A stretch of DNA of 64,000 nucleotides, from NCBI GenBank assembly GCA_015059105.1, contig SVBB01000001.1:1-64000 (forward strand). The letters run 5' to 3'. The position numbers and the translations under genes are program-made. This document shows positions 23,394 to 30,342 of this stretch, in pieces (within the stretch, counting starts at the first letter, position 1; the number at the start of each line of letters is the position of its first letter). The notes beneath the pieces are model-generated. The model saw only the letters and a program-made list of their open reading frames with translations. It did no database searches and had not been told where the DNA came from. Origin of the DNA: Erysipelotrichaceae bacterium. Its GTDB lineage: Bacteria > Bacillota_I > Bacilli_A > RFN20 > CAG-826.

Positions 23394-23810
23394 ATGAAAG
23401 AACCGAATTTATCAACAGTTAAAAAATATTACCTCGCGCTTAGCAAGGTGAAAAAGAAATATGTCACAAGTGAGACATTTTCTTTAACAGTGGGTGTTTA
23501 TCCAGAAGTGATCAATGAAACGCTTTCCTACTTCAATCCAATGGTTAACATGGATTACAAATTCAATTTGTTAGAGCTCCTTCCGGATATGAAGTCATTT
23601 ATCGATAAAAAAGAAGAAGCGAAAAAACCAGCTTCTGCTCCATCTATTAAAAAAGGTGATGTCGATGCCTTTAATTCCGTATCCGATTTCATCTATCGCA
23701 AGATGACATATAACGGCATCGTCGATAAAAATGCCTATCTCTCCGATAAGGATTTGAAACTATTAAAACGTCTTATCGCCGAAGAGCAGAAAAGAAGAAA
23801 AAGCAAATAG
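23394..23810 (+). CDS. orphan Rex-like N-terminal winged-helix protein
   Basis: A 138-aa protein. Residues 4-70 follow the pattern of the N-terminal winged helix of the redox repressor Rex (LSTVKKYYLALSKVKKKYVT, then SLTVGVYPEVINETLSYF, then YKFNLLELLPDM), but the Rossmann NAD(H)-sensing domain is absent. Instead there is a Lys/Ala/Pro linker and a short helical tail ending KRLIAEEQKRRKSK. It may be a DNA-binding protein that lost its sensor. The likeness is weak; hypothetical protein is the safe call. A terminator overlaps its stop codon. Confidence 0.55.
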   Translation: MKEPNLSTVKKYYLALSKVKKKYVTSETFSLTVGVYPEVINETLSYFNPMVNMDYKFNLLELLPDMKSFIDKKEEAKKPASAPSIKKGDVDAFNSVSDFIYRKMTYNGIVDKNAYLSDKDLKLLKRLIAEEQKRRKSK

Positions 23811-23833
23811 TGGTATCAACCACTTTTCTTTTA
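23809..23833 (+). terminator. intrinsic terminator overlapping a stop codon
   Basis: Arms AGTGGT and ACCACT with loop ATCA, followed by TTTTCTTTT. The left arm starts inside the TAG stop of the Rex-like ORF, and the T run reaches the 3' end of the convergent recombinase gene. Confidence 0.75.
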
Positions 23834-24769
23834 CACCAGTCGTTTAATTTTTCGCATCGCTTGCTTTTTGTGATTCATCAAAGAATGAGTATAAATATTT
23901 AAAGTCGTCGTGATATCGGAATGACCAAGTATTTCCGATAATGTTTTTATATCCATTTTATTTTCCAGCGCGCGTGTCGCGAATGTGTGACGAAGACTAT
24001 GAAATGATAATCTACGGATATGAATTCTTTTTAATATCATCCCTAGTCGCCAGACGACAACCTTATCCGTTAATTCTTCCCCGTTATTTCTCGTGATAAC
24101 ATATTTAGAAATCTTTTCTCTTTTTAACTGTTTTAGTTTTTCTTTTAAAAAATTGGGTAGAGGTATCTCTCTTACCGATTTATCAGTTTTAGGGGTGTCG
24201 GTCACATAATACCATCTCCCGTTATTGTCGGTGGTTTTATATTTGGTCTTATTTATCGTCATAATGCCAGTTTTTAAATTGATGTCATTCCAAGTTAACG
24301 CCATTACCTCCCCAAGACGTAAGCCGGTATATAAAACGAAGATATAGACGAAATATTCTTGGTTATCTAGCTTATCGATATAGTTTTCTAATCGGATTTG
24401 TTCTTCTCTAGTGAACACTCTGAGGTTGTCATTTTTCTTTTCGGGGATGCGTTTGATTTTTCGCGTTGGGTTATAAGAAAGTATTTCATAATCTTCCGCG
24501 TAGGCGAATGCTTGACGAAAGATACCGATAAAAGTATTGATAGAAGAAGCAGATAAAGGACGAGAAGTTCTTCCGACACTTATCCTTTCCCGTAGCTCGT
24601 TTACCCAGTGCTGGATATCTCTTGGCGTGATAGTGGAGATATCAAATCCTCCGTAATAGGGGTAAACATAGTTTTTAAGTATGCTTTGATAACGCAGCAT
24701 CGTTCTCTTTTTAATCTCTAAAGCATGGTTTTCATATAACCATTCATCGATCAGTGTTTGTAAATTCAT
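23831..24769 (-). CDS. tyrosine recombinase/integrase
   Basis: A 312-aa site-specific recombinase. The N-terminal SAM-like core-binding domain spans about residues 1-105 (LIDEWLYENHALEIKKRT, PRDIQHWVNELRE). The catalytic domain has YTGLRLGEVMALTW (first Arg), FHSLRHTFATRALE (HxxR), LGHSDITTTLNIYTH (His and the Tyr nucleophile). The ATG at 24769 is chosen because AAGGAGA sits about 8 nt upstream. It has no excisionase, phage or conjugation genes beside it and no tRNA target, so it is a lone or degenerate element, or possibly a resident recombinase. No attachment repeats were recognised. Confidence 0.92.
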   Translation of the reverse strand: MNLQTLIDEWLYENHALEIKKRTMLRYQSILKNYVYPYYGGFDISTITPRDIQHWVNELRERISVGRTSRPLSASSINTFIGIFRQAFAYAEDYEILSYNPTRKIKRIPEKKNDNLRVFTREEQIRLENYIDKLDNQEYFVYIFVLYTGLRLGEVMALTWNDINLKTGIMTINKTKYKTTDNNGRWYYVTDTPKTDKSVREIPLPNFLKEKLKQLKREKISKYVITRNNGEELTDKVVVWRLGMILKRIHIRRLSFHSLRHTFATRALENKMDIKTLSEILGHSDITTTLNIYTHSLMNHKKQAMRKIKRLV

Positions 24770-24907
24770 AAAAAATCTCCTTTTGGTATCAATATACAAA
24801 AATCTTTAAACTAAATTATATGTATAAAACTCATAATTGAAATATGATAATAAACTTTTAATATAATTAAGGAAATATGAAAATATATAAAAAAATATTG
24901 TTAACAG

Positions 24908-24935
24908 TTGCTAATATGTAAAAATCTTATATAAA
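24908..24935 (+). promoter_or_regulatory. putative promoter of the AraC-led galactan operon
   Basis: -35-like TTGCTA (24908-24913), 16-nt spacer and -10 TATAAA (24930-24935), 10 nt before the ATG at 24946. The surrounding 24770-24945 is very AT-rich and holds no gene. Confidence 0.45.
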
Positions 24936-24945
24936 TTTTAATAAT

Positions 24946-25800
24946 ATGACATTATATAGTTGCAGCGAAAAGAAGAATACAATCATGAACGAATTACTTC
25001 TCAGCAGATATTATCACGAATTAGCCCTTTTTGAATGCGGCGATGAAGAATGCGTGAAGAGCAAGGCTATTGTTCTATCCAAAAAAAATTACCATTTATT
25101 TCATTATGTCGTCTCTGGTAAAGGGATTTTGATTTTAAATAAAAAAGAGTATCACCTTAGTAAAGGCGACATCTTTTTCATTCCTCGTCAAACAGATGCG
25201 ATTTATTTCCCGGATAAAGAAGATCCTTGGCATTATCGCTGGGTTGGATTTGATGGGGAAAAGGTTGATGCTTATCTTTCCGCGCTTGATATTGGCTTAA
25301 CTAGCCCAATCATCAATGATGAACGCAAGAAATATTTAAAATATTTCAATGAAATCGTCTCTAACTATGGTGAAAGAGGATTTCTTGATATCCAATCCCA
25401 AGGTTTGATGTATCAATTATTTGGAGAAATGCTTTTAGGAAAAGAAGACTTATCAGCAATCTCTTCTGCAAGAGCGACAGTGGAACAAGCCAAGATGTTC
25501 ATCAACAATAATTATCAATTCGAGATCACAATTAAGGATATCGCTCGCAACGCGAAAAGCGCGCCTAACTATTTATCGACAATCTTTCATAGAGAAGAAG
25601 GGATGTCGACAAAAAAATATCTCACAAAAGTGAGAATGGAAAACGCAAAAGAACTGCTCTTAACTGGTCATTTTAAGATCAAGGAAGTCGCAGAAAGAGT
25701 GGGGTATGACAACCAACTCCATTTCTCCGCACAGTTCAAAGCTTACTTTGGTAAATCCCCTTTAGCATATGTTAAAGAGGTTTCAATACAAGACAAATAA
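24946..25800 (+). CDS. AraC-family transcriptional regulator
   Basis: A 284-aa regulator. An N-terminal cupin-like sensing domain (about residues 30-170; FHYVVSGKGILILNKKEYHL, GDIFFIPRQTDAIYFP, WHYRWVGFDG) is followed by two helix-turn-helix motifs at the C-terminus (ITIKDIARNAKSAPNYLSTI and IKEVAERVGYDNQLHFSAQF, FGKSPLAYV). It begins an operon with the 597-aa protein, the zinc-ribbon protein and GH53, so it most likely senses a galactan breakdown product and activates these genes. The start could also be ATG 24985, which would remove 13 residues. Confidence 0.92.
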   Translation: MTLYSCSEKKNTIMNELLLSRYYHELALFECGDEECVKSKAIVLSKKNYHLFHYVVSGKGILILNKKEYHLSKGDIFFIPRQTDAIYFPDKEDPWHYRWVGFDGEKVDAYLSALDIGLTSPIINDERKKYLKYFNEIVSNYGERGFLDIQSQGLMYQLFGEMLLGKEDLSAISSARATVEQAKMFINNNYQFEITIKDIARNAKSAPNYLSTIFHREEGMSTKKYLTKVRMENAKELLLTGHFKIKEVAERVGYDNQLHFSAQFKAYFGKSPLAYVKEVSIQDK

Positions 25801-25814
25801 TAGGAGGAATATGT

Positions 25815-27608
25815 ATGGAAGATAACAAACTCGTGTTAACGCTCATACACCGTATTGAACTCTCCCCAGAATACGCGGAGAAAACAACGGGAAAGAAAGT
25901 CGGTTCAATGAATGAAGAATCACTCGACATTTTCCGTTTCCAACAAGATGCAGCCCATAAATATGGACTCAAATGTACAATTCAAATCACTTATGCATCC
26001 TTATTTAATAAGGCAGCGATTGATGAAGCGATTCGTTACCGCAAGGAATACGGCGATGAAATCGGCTTAACTCTTCTCGGCTTACCATGCCCAGAATTCA
26101 AAGCAAAATATAAGACAGAAGATTTCTGCTTATGGATGTTCTCTGATGATAAGAAGAAAGAGATCATCGATGATGTCTTTGGCAAATTCTATGAATGCTT
26201 CGGTTATTACCCAGTTTCGACATCATGCTATTTCTTAGATGCTTTCTCAATCAATTACATCAAAGAAAAATATCCATCCGTGAAATGTGCCGTCGCGGCC
26301 TGTTGGGAAGAAGGTCCAAAAGCCTACCATACATGCAATAACTCCTGGTATACATTCCTCGATGGTGGTCCATGGAACCCATGGATTCCTTCCAAGGTGA
26401 ACTCTCATATTCCAGCTTCTTCTAGGGAAGATGATTGTGGGCTCGTCGCGATTCCTCACCTCTCTCGTGACTTAATCGCTTGTTTCGATGGCAATGGTTC
26501 TAACTTTGGTACCCACCCTCAAAACGTTTTAAGGGGTATGATTTATTATAAAGATGGTGACAAGATTGAATACCCATATTTATATAACCTCATCGACCAA
26601 TATCATCATTTAGGTAAATACAATAACGGCTTTGCTTATAACATGATGTATGTTGGACCAGGCTGGCTCAACCAACTCGGTAGATGGGAATGTAACTATG
26701 AATTATTAGCCCAATCATATTTAGACGGCATGAAATATTACGGCAAGCTCAAGCAAGAAGGTAAGTTATTAGACTTAACTATGGGCGAATTCGCGGATTA
26801 CTATCGCGGCTGCCATAAGGATTATATGGACAGTGAAAATGCTTTATGGAAAGACATTTTATACGGTTCAAACAAACAATACTTCTGGTATTATGACCCA
26901 TTCATGAGAACTTGCTTAGATTTCAACCAAGGTGGAGCGATGATCGATTTACGTAACTATGCAGCGAGATTAGATCAAAAAGTTGGTATCGGCACGAATA
27001 ATGTCTACGATGCTTCTTATCCATATTTAATTCAAGCTAACTATCGTGCAGGTTATTTCACCCACTACGCCGGTGCGGGTACTGTGAAATCTTGTAAGAT
27101 TAATTATCACGGACAATCCACTGATTTATGCTTATGCCGTACACTCGCCAAATTCGATAAGAAAGATAACGGCGATGTCGTCATCACTGCTAACCCAGTG
27201 ACTGTCGTCCTCGATGATACGGAAATCAAAGTGCAATCCATCTTCACTTTCCAAAAGGGTAAAGGTGTATTAGAAGTTGAAAGAAAATTATTAAATGATG
27301 TTGAAGGTGTCGAGTTCGTCGAATATATCACTGCCGGATTCGGTGTCAATGAATATCAACCTGATTTAGTCGGTGCGACACTCAGTGTCGATGACCAACA
27401 ATTAGAATATGCTTATCAAGGCAGAAAACTCGCCGGTAAAGGTGTGGCAGTGGCTAACTGTCCACAAGTCTCTTCTCGTTTAGAGATGAGAGTGGAGAAA
27501 GGCACAGTAGAAGCGGAAGAAGGTATCGCCTTCGCCCCAATCTATCACTTACGTGCGAGAAATGTAGGAGGAATCAAATCATGGCTCAAGCTAGCAAAGG
27601 CAAACTAA
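25815..27608 (+). CDS. 597-aa carbohydrate-active enzyme-like protein of unknown family
   Basis: A large cytoplasmic protein with no signal peptide. The N-terminal 250 residues look like a polysaccharide deacetylase/GH57-type beta-alpha barrel (LVLTLIHRIELSPEYAEKTT, GDEIGLTLLGLPCPEFKAKY, VSTSCYFLDAFSINYIKEKY, CAVAACWEEGPKAYHTCNNS). The middle is Trp/Tyr-rich (WLNQLGRWECNYELLAQSYL), and the last 200 residues are beta-rich like a sandwich domain. From memory it may belong to the DUF3863/DUF3864 group, unverified. AGGAGG precedes the ATG 14 nt after araC. The GH53 neighbour suggests that it acts on galactan-derived oligosaccharides. Confidence 0.6.
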   Translation: MEDNKLVLTLIHRIELSPEYAEKTTGKKVGSMNEESLDIFRFQQDAAHKYGLKCTIQITYASLFNKAAIDEAIRYRKEYGDEIGLTLLGLPCPEFKAKYKTEDFCLWMFSDDKKKEIIDDVFGKFYECFGYYPVSTSCYFLDAFSINYIKEKYPSVKCAVAACWEEGPKAYHTCNNSWYTFLDGGPWNPWIPSKVNSHIPASSREDDCGLVAIPHLSRDLIACFDGNGSNFGTHPQNVLRGMIYYKDGDKIEYPYLYNLIDQYHHLGKYNNGFAYNMMYVGPGWLNQLGRWECNYELLAQSYLDGMKYYGKLKQEGKLLDLTMGEFADYYRGCHKDYMDSENALWKDILYGSNKQYFWYYDPFMRTCLDFNQGGAMIDLRNYAARLDQKVGIGTNNVYDASYPYLIQANYRAGYFTHYAGAGTVKSCKINYHGQSTDLCLCRTLAKFDKKDNGDVVITANPVTVVLDDTEIKVQSIFTFQKGKGVLEVERKLLNDVEGVEFVEYITAGFGVNEYQPDLVGATLSVDDQQLEYAYQGRKLAGKGVAVANCPQVSSRLEMRVEKGTVEAEEGIAFAPIYHLRARNVGGIKSWLKLAKAN

Positions 27609-27841
27609 ACTTTAGATGCCCATCATGTTTCATGCGTGATATCGACATGGACATGTTCTACGACGAAGAAAAGAAAGAATATTACTGTCTCCGCTGCTCA
27701 TATCATGCGAGCGAAGAAGAAGTCTTAGCCCATAATGAAATGGCGAAATATCGTTATCGCTTTATGAAGAAGAGAGTGACTTCCTTTGGAGAAGATAACG
27801 AACCACTCACAGTGGTCGATCACAAAGCAGGAGAACAATAA
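27581..27841 (+). CDS. zinc-ribbon protein in the galactan operon
   Basis: An 86-aa protein with two Cys pairs (RCPSC at about 13-17 and CLRCS at about 36-40), a typical zinc ribbon, then a charged helix (SEEEVLAHNEMAKYRYRFMK). It overlaps the end of the 597-aa gene by 28 nt with its own AGGAGG, and its stop overlaps the GH53 start (TAATG). It is thus strictly co-translated with two carbohydrate enzymes. No function is recognised; it could be a small regulator or an enzyme partner. Confidence 0.75.
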   Translation: MAQASKGKLNFRCPSCFMRDIDMDMFYDEEKKEYYCLRCSYHASEEEVLAHNEMAKYRYRFMKKRVTSFGEDNEPLTVVDHKAGEQ

Positions 27842-28944
27842 TGCGACTCGGTGTTGATACATCAACAATCATTGAAGAAGAAGCCGCTGGTGCGAAATAT
27901 TACGACCACGGTAAAGAAGTTGACCCATATGCCTTATTCCCTAAAAACGGTGTCGATCTTATGCGTATTCGCATTTGGAATGACCCATATGATGAAAACG
28001 GCAAACCATATTTAGGTGGGACTAACGATTTAGCGCAAGCGATTAAAATCATTAGAAGAACTAAACAATATGGATACACATATTGCATCAACTTCCATTA
28101 TTCCGATTTCTGGGTTGATCCAATGAAACAAACGCTTCCAAAAGCCTGGAAGAACTACGGGATTGAAGAACTCTGCGATGCGGTTTATAAATATACGAAA
28201 TCTTCATTAGAAGAAATTAAGAAAGAAGATGTTAAAGTCGATTACATTCAAATCGGCAACGAAATCACTAACGGAATGCTTTGGCCGTTAGGGGGACTCA
28301 TCGATCAAGGATGGGGCAAACCACGTTGTAACTACGATAATTTCATCGCTTTATTAAATTCTGGTATATCCGCTGCTAGAGAAATCTATCCAGAAGCGAG
28401 AATTATGATTCACTTAGAAAGTCCACATAACCAAGGGACATTTGATGAAATCATGACCAAATTAAGCGAATATAACGTCGACTTCGATTTACTCGGTACA
28501 TCTTATTATCCATACTGGCATGGTTCAATGGATCAGTTATTTAAAACCTTATCTATGATAAAGAATAAATATCATAAACCAGTGATGATCAGCGAACTCG
28601 GTTATGGATTCACATTTGAAGACTACATCTTAAATAACAATGGCTTCAATCAAATGAAAGTCAACGAAGACACGATTTCTGGCGAACTTCCTTATCCAGT
28701 ATCAATTGAAGGACAAGCGGCGTTCATCGAAGAATTCGTGAAAAGATGCCAAGAAAACGATGTCGAAGGCATCATGTACTGGGAACCATTATGGATTCCA
28801 GGAGATGGCATCTGCTGGGCCAGTGAAGAAGGGCAGAAATACATTCATGAAGAAGGTAAATCCACACGTAATGAATGGGCAAATCAATGCTTCTTCGATT
28901 ATTCTGGCAATATGCTTCCAGCATTTAACAAATATAAAATCTAA
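27841..28944 (+). CDS. GH53 endo-beta-1,4-galactanase, cytoplasmic
   Basis: A 367-aa (beta/alpha)8 glycosidase of family GH53 that cleaves beta-1,4-galactan of pectic arabinogalactan I. VDLMRIRIWNDPYDENGKPY, LGGTNDLAQAIKIIRRTK and NFHYSDFWVDPMKQTLPKAW are hallmarks. The acid/base is Glu141 (QIGNEIT) and the nucleophile Glu252 (MISELGY). It has no signal peptide, unlike the second GH53 of this locus, so it should act inside the cell on imported oligosaccharides. It ends the AraC-led operon; a terminator follows. Confidence 0.92.
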   Translation: MRLGVDTSTIIEEEAAGAKYYDHGKEVDPYALFPKNGVDLMRIRIWNDPYDENGKPYLGGTNDLAQAIKIIRRTKQYGYTYCINFHYSDFWVDPMKQTLPKAWKNYGIEELCDAVYKYTKSSLEEIKKEDVKVDYIQIGNEITNGMLWPLGGLIDQGWGKPRCNYDNFIALLNSGISAAREIYPEARIMIHLESPHNQGTFDEIMTKLSEYNVDFDLLGTSYYPYWHGSMDQLFKTLSMIKNKYHKPVMISELGYGFTFEDYILNNNGFNQMKVNEDTISGELPYPVSIEGQAAFIEEFVKRCQENDVEGIMYWEPLWIPGDGICWASEEGQKYIHEEGKSTRNEWANQCFFDYSGNMLPAFNKYKI

Positions 28945-28960
28945 AACGATATGGATTTTA

Positions 28961-28990
28961 TGGGGGAGGGGTGCAAACCTCTCCTTTTCC
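28961..28990 (+). terminator. terminator after cytoplasmic GH53
   Basis: GGGGAGG pairs with CCTCTCC (one G-T pair) around the loop GGTGCAAA, followed by TTTTCCTT. Confidence 0.65.
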
Positions 28991-29025
28991 TTATATATAA
29001 ATAACTCATTTTTTTAGTAGGGTTA

Positions 29026-29054
29026 TTGAATTATAAAATAGCATTATTTATAAT
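29026..29054 (+). promoter_or_regulatory. strong promoter of the surface lipoprotein
   Basis: -35 TTGAAT (29026-29031), 17-nt spacer, -10 TATAAT (29049-29054). AAGGAG at 29072-29077 and ATG at 29086 follow with a short leader. Confidence 0.75.
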
Positions 29055-29085
29055 AAATGAAAGATTTCATGAAGGAGATTATATT

Positions 29086-30228
29086 ATGAAAAACACAAAG
29101 AAGTTTTTATTAGGTGTTTTCGCTATGTCTGCTTTGATGCTCGGTGCTTGTAGTGGAAATAATAAACCAGCTCCATCTTCAAGCGTTGAACCAACACCAG
29201 CGGCAAGTTCTAGCCAAGCCACCTCTAGTGAACCAGAAGCGAGTACTTCTGTTGAACCAGAATCATCCAGTGTGGACCCTGAATCCAGTTCTTCTGAAAC
29301 AGAACCATCCAGCTCTCAGGAAGTGGTTACTGAACAAACAGTTACCATTAACGAAGCTCCAGCTGCCGGACTCAAAGTTGTTGTTTGGGGTTGGGAAGGT
29401 GCACCAAGCTGGACTAATCACGAAGCTGTTGCTACAGTTAGCGGCACATCTTTAACATTCGATTTTGGAGATGTTGATATCGTCGGTGCTCTTGTTGTCG
29501 AACTTAACAATGGATATACAACTCTTAAAGATGACCAAGGCGAATGGAATAATGATGCTGTTTCAAGAAAATCAAACGATTTCGTTCCAGGCACTGATAC
29601 TACAGTCGATTGGAAAGTTATCACAACTGAAGAAGTAGATTTCTCTATTGATGATTCTGCTTCCGCATTCAGCTCTAGAACTATTTTCGTTCAAAGCTGG
29701 GATGCCAGCGGCTCAAACACTGGCTATGTTGCAAACGGCAAAGTTGAAATCCTTAAAAATGCTACTGGATTCTTAGTTGCTGTTTTAAATGAAGGTGAAA
29801 CTGAACCAAATGCAACTTGGAACAACTTACAAAAAACAAAAGACTATACTGATGTTCCAGAAACAAGCATCACCCTTTACTTATCTGGTAGTACTTTAAT
29901 GGCAGGTATTGATGGTGATGATCCAACTACTGCGGAAGTCACTTATCATCTCGTCGGTAAAATCGGTGGCGTAGAAAAATGGGCATTCGCTAATGGTGTT
30001 GCTCTTATCGCAAACACAGCCTCAGAAGGCGAATATATGCTTGAAGAGGCTATCACTCTAAGTGCTGGTGATGAACTCAAGGTTACTGACAGCAATGGTG
30101 GTTGGTATCCAGCAACTGGCGGTAACTGGGCAATTACTGCAGCAGGCGATTATCAAGTATACTTTAGACCAGCTGGTCACACTGCAGACGGTTGGAATGG
30201 TTATTTCACTGTTGTTAGCGCTGCCTAA
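29086..30228 (+). CDS. surface lipoprotein, probable glycan-binding
   Basis: A 380-aa lipoprotein. The signal KKFLLGVFAMSALMLGAC is a lipobox with Cys19. A Ser/Glu/Pro-rich linker runs to about residue 80, and then two or three beta-rich modules follow. The first (VTINEAPAAGLKVVVWGWEG) resembles starch/pullulanase-type binding domains. The last (WAFANGVALIANTASEGEYM, then NWAITAAGDYQVYFRP) resembles SusE/F- or CBM26-like folds. No catalytic motif is seen. ATG 29086 is chosen over upstream starts because of the AAGGAG and the signal peptide. It probably holds plant glycan at the cell surface for the lipoprotein galactanase next door. Confidence 0.75.
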   Translation: MKNTKKFLLGVFAMSALMLGACSGNNKPAPSSSVEPTPAASSSQATSSEPEASTSVEPESSSVDPESSSSETEPSSSQEVVTEQTVTINEAPAAGLKVVVWGWEGAPSWTNHEAVATVSGTSLTFDFGDVDIVGALVVELNNGYTTLKDDQGEWNNDAVSRKSNDFVPGTDTTVDWKVITTEEVDFSIDDSASAFSSRTIFVQSWDASGSNTGYVANGKVEILKNATGFLVAVLNEGETEPNATWNNLQKTKDYTDVPETSITLYLSGSTLMAGIDGDDPTTAEVTYHLVGKIGGVEKWAFANGVALIANTASEGEYMLEEAITLSAGDELKVTDSNGGWYPATGGNWAITAAGDYQVYFRPAGHTADGWNGYFTVVSAA

Positions 30229-30257
30229 TCAGCTGTTAATTACTATATAAAAATCTA

Positions 30258-30287
30258 AGGCCATTCTTCGTGAATGGTCTTTTTTAT
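30258..30287 (+). terminator. terminator after the glycan-binding lipoprotein
   Basis: AGGCCATTC pairs with GAATGGTCT (one G-T pair) around TTCGT, followed by TTTTTT. Confidence 0.82.
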
Positions 30288-30342
30288 AGAACTATGAACA
30301 ATAATTTATTAAAATATCTTATAGATATTGAGGTTGCTATTT

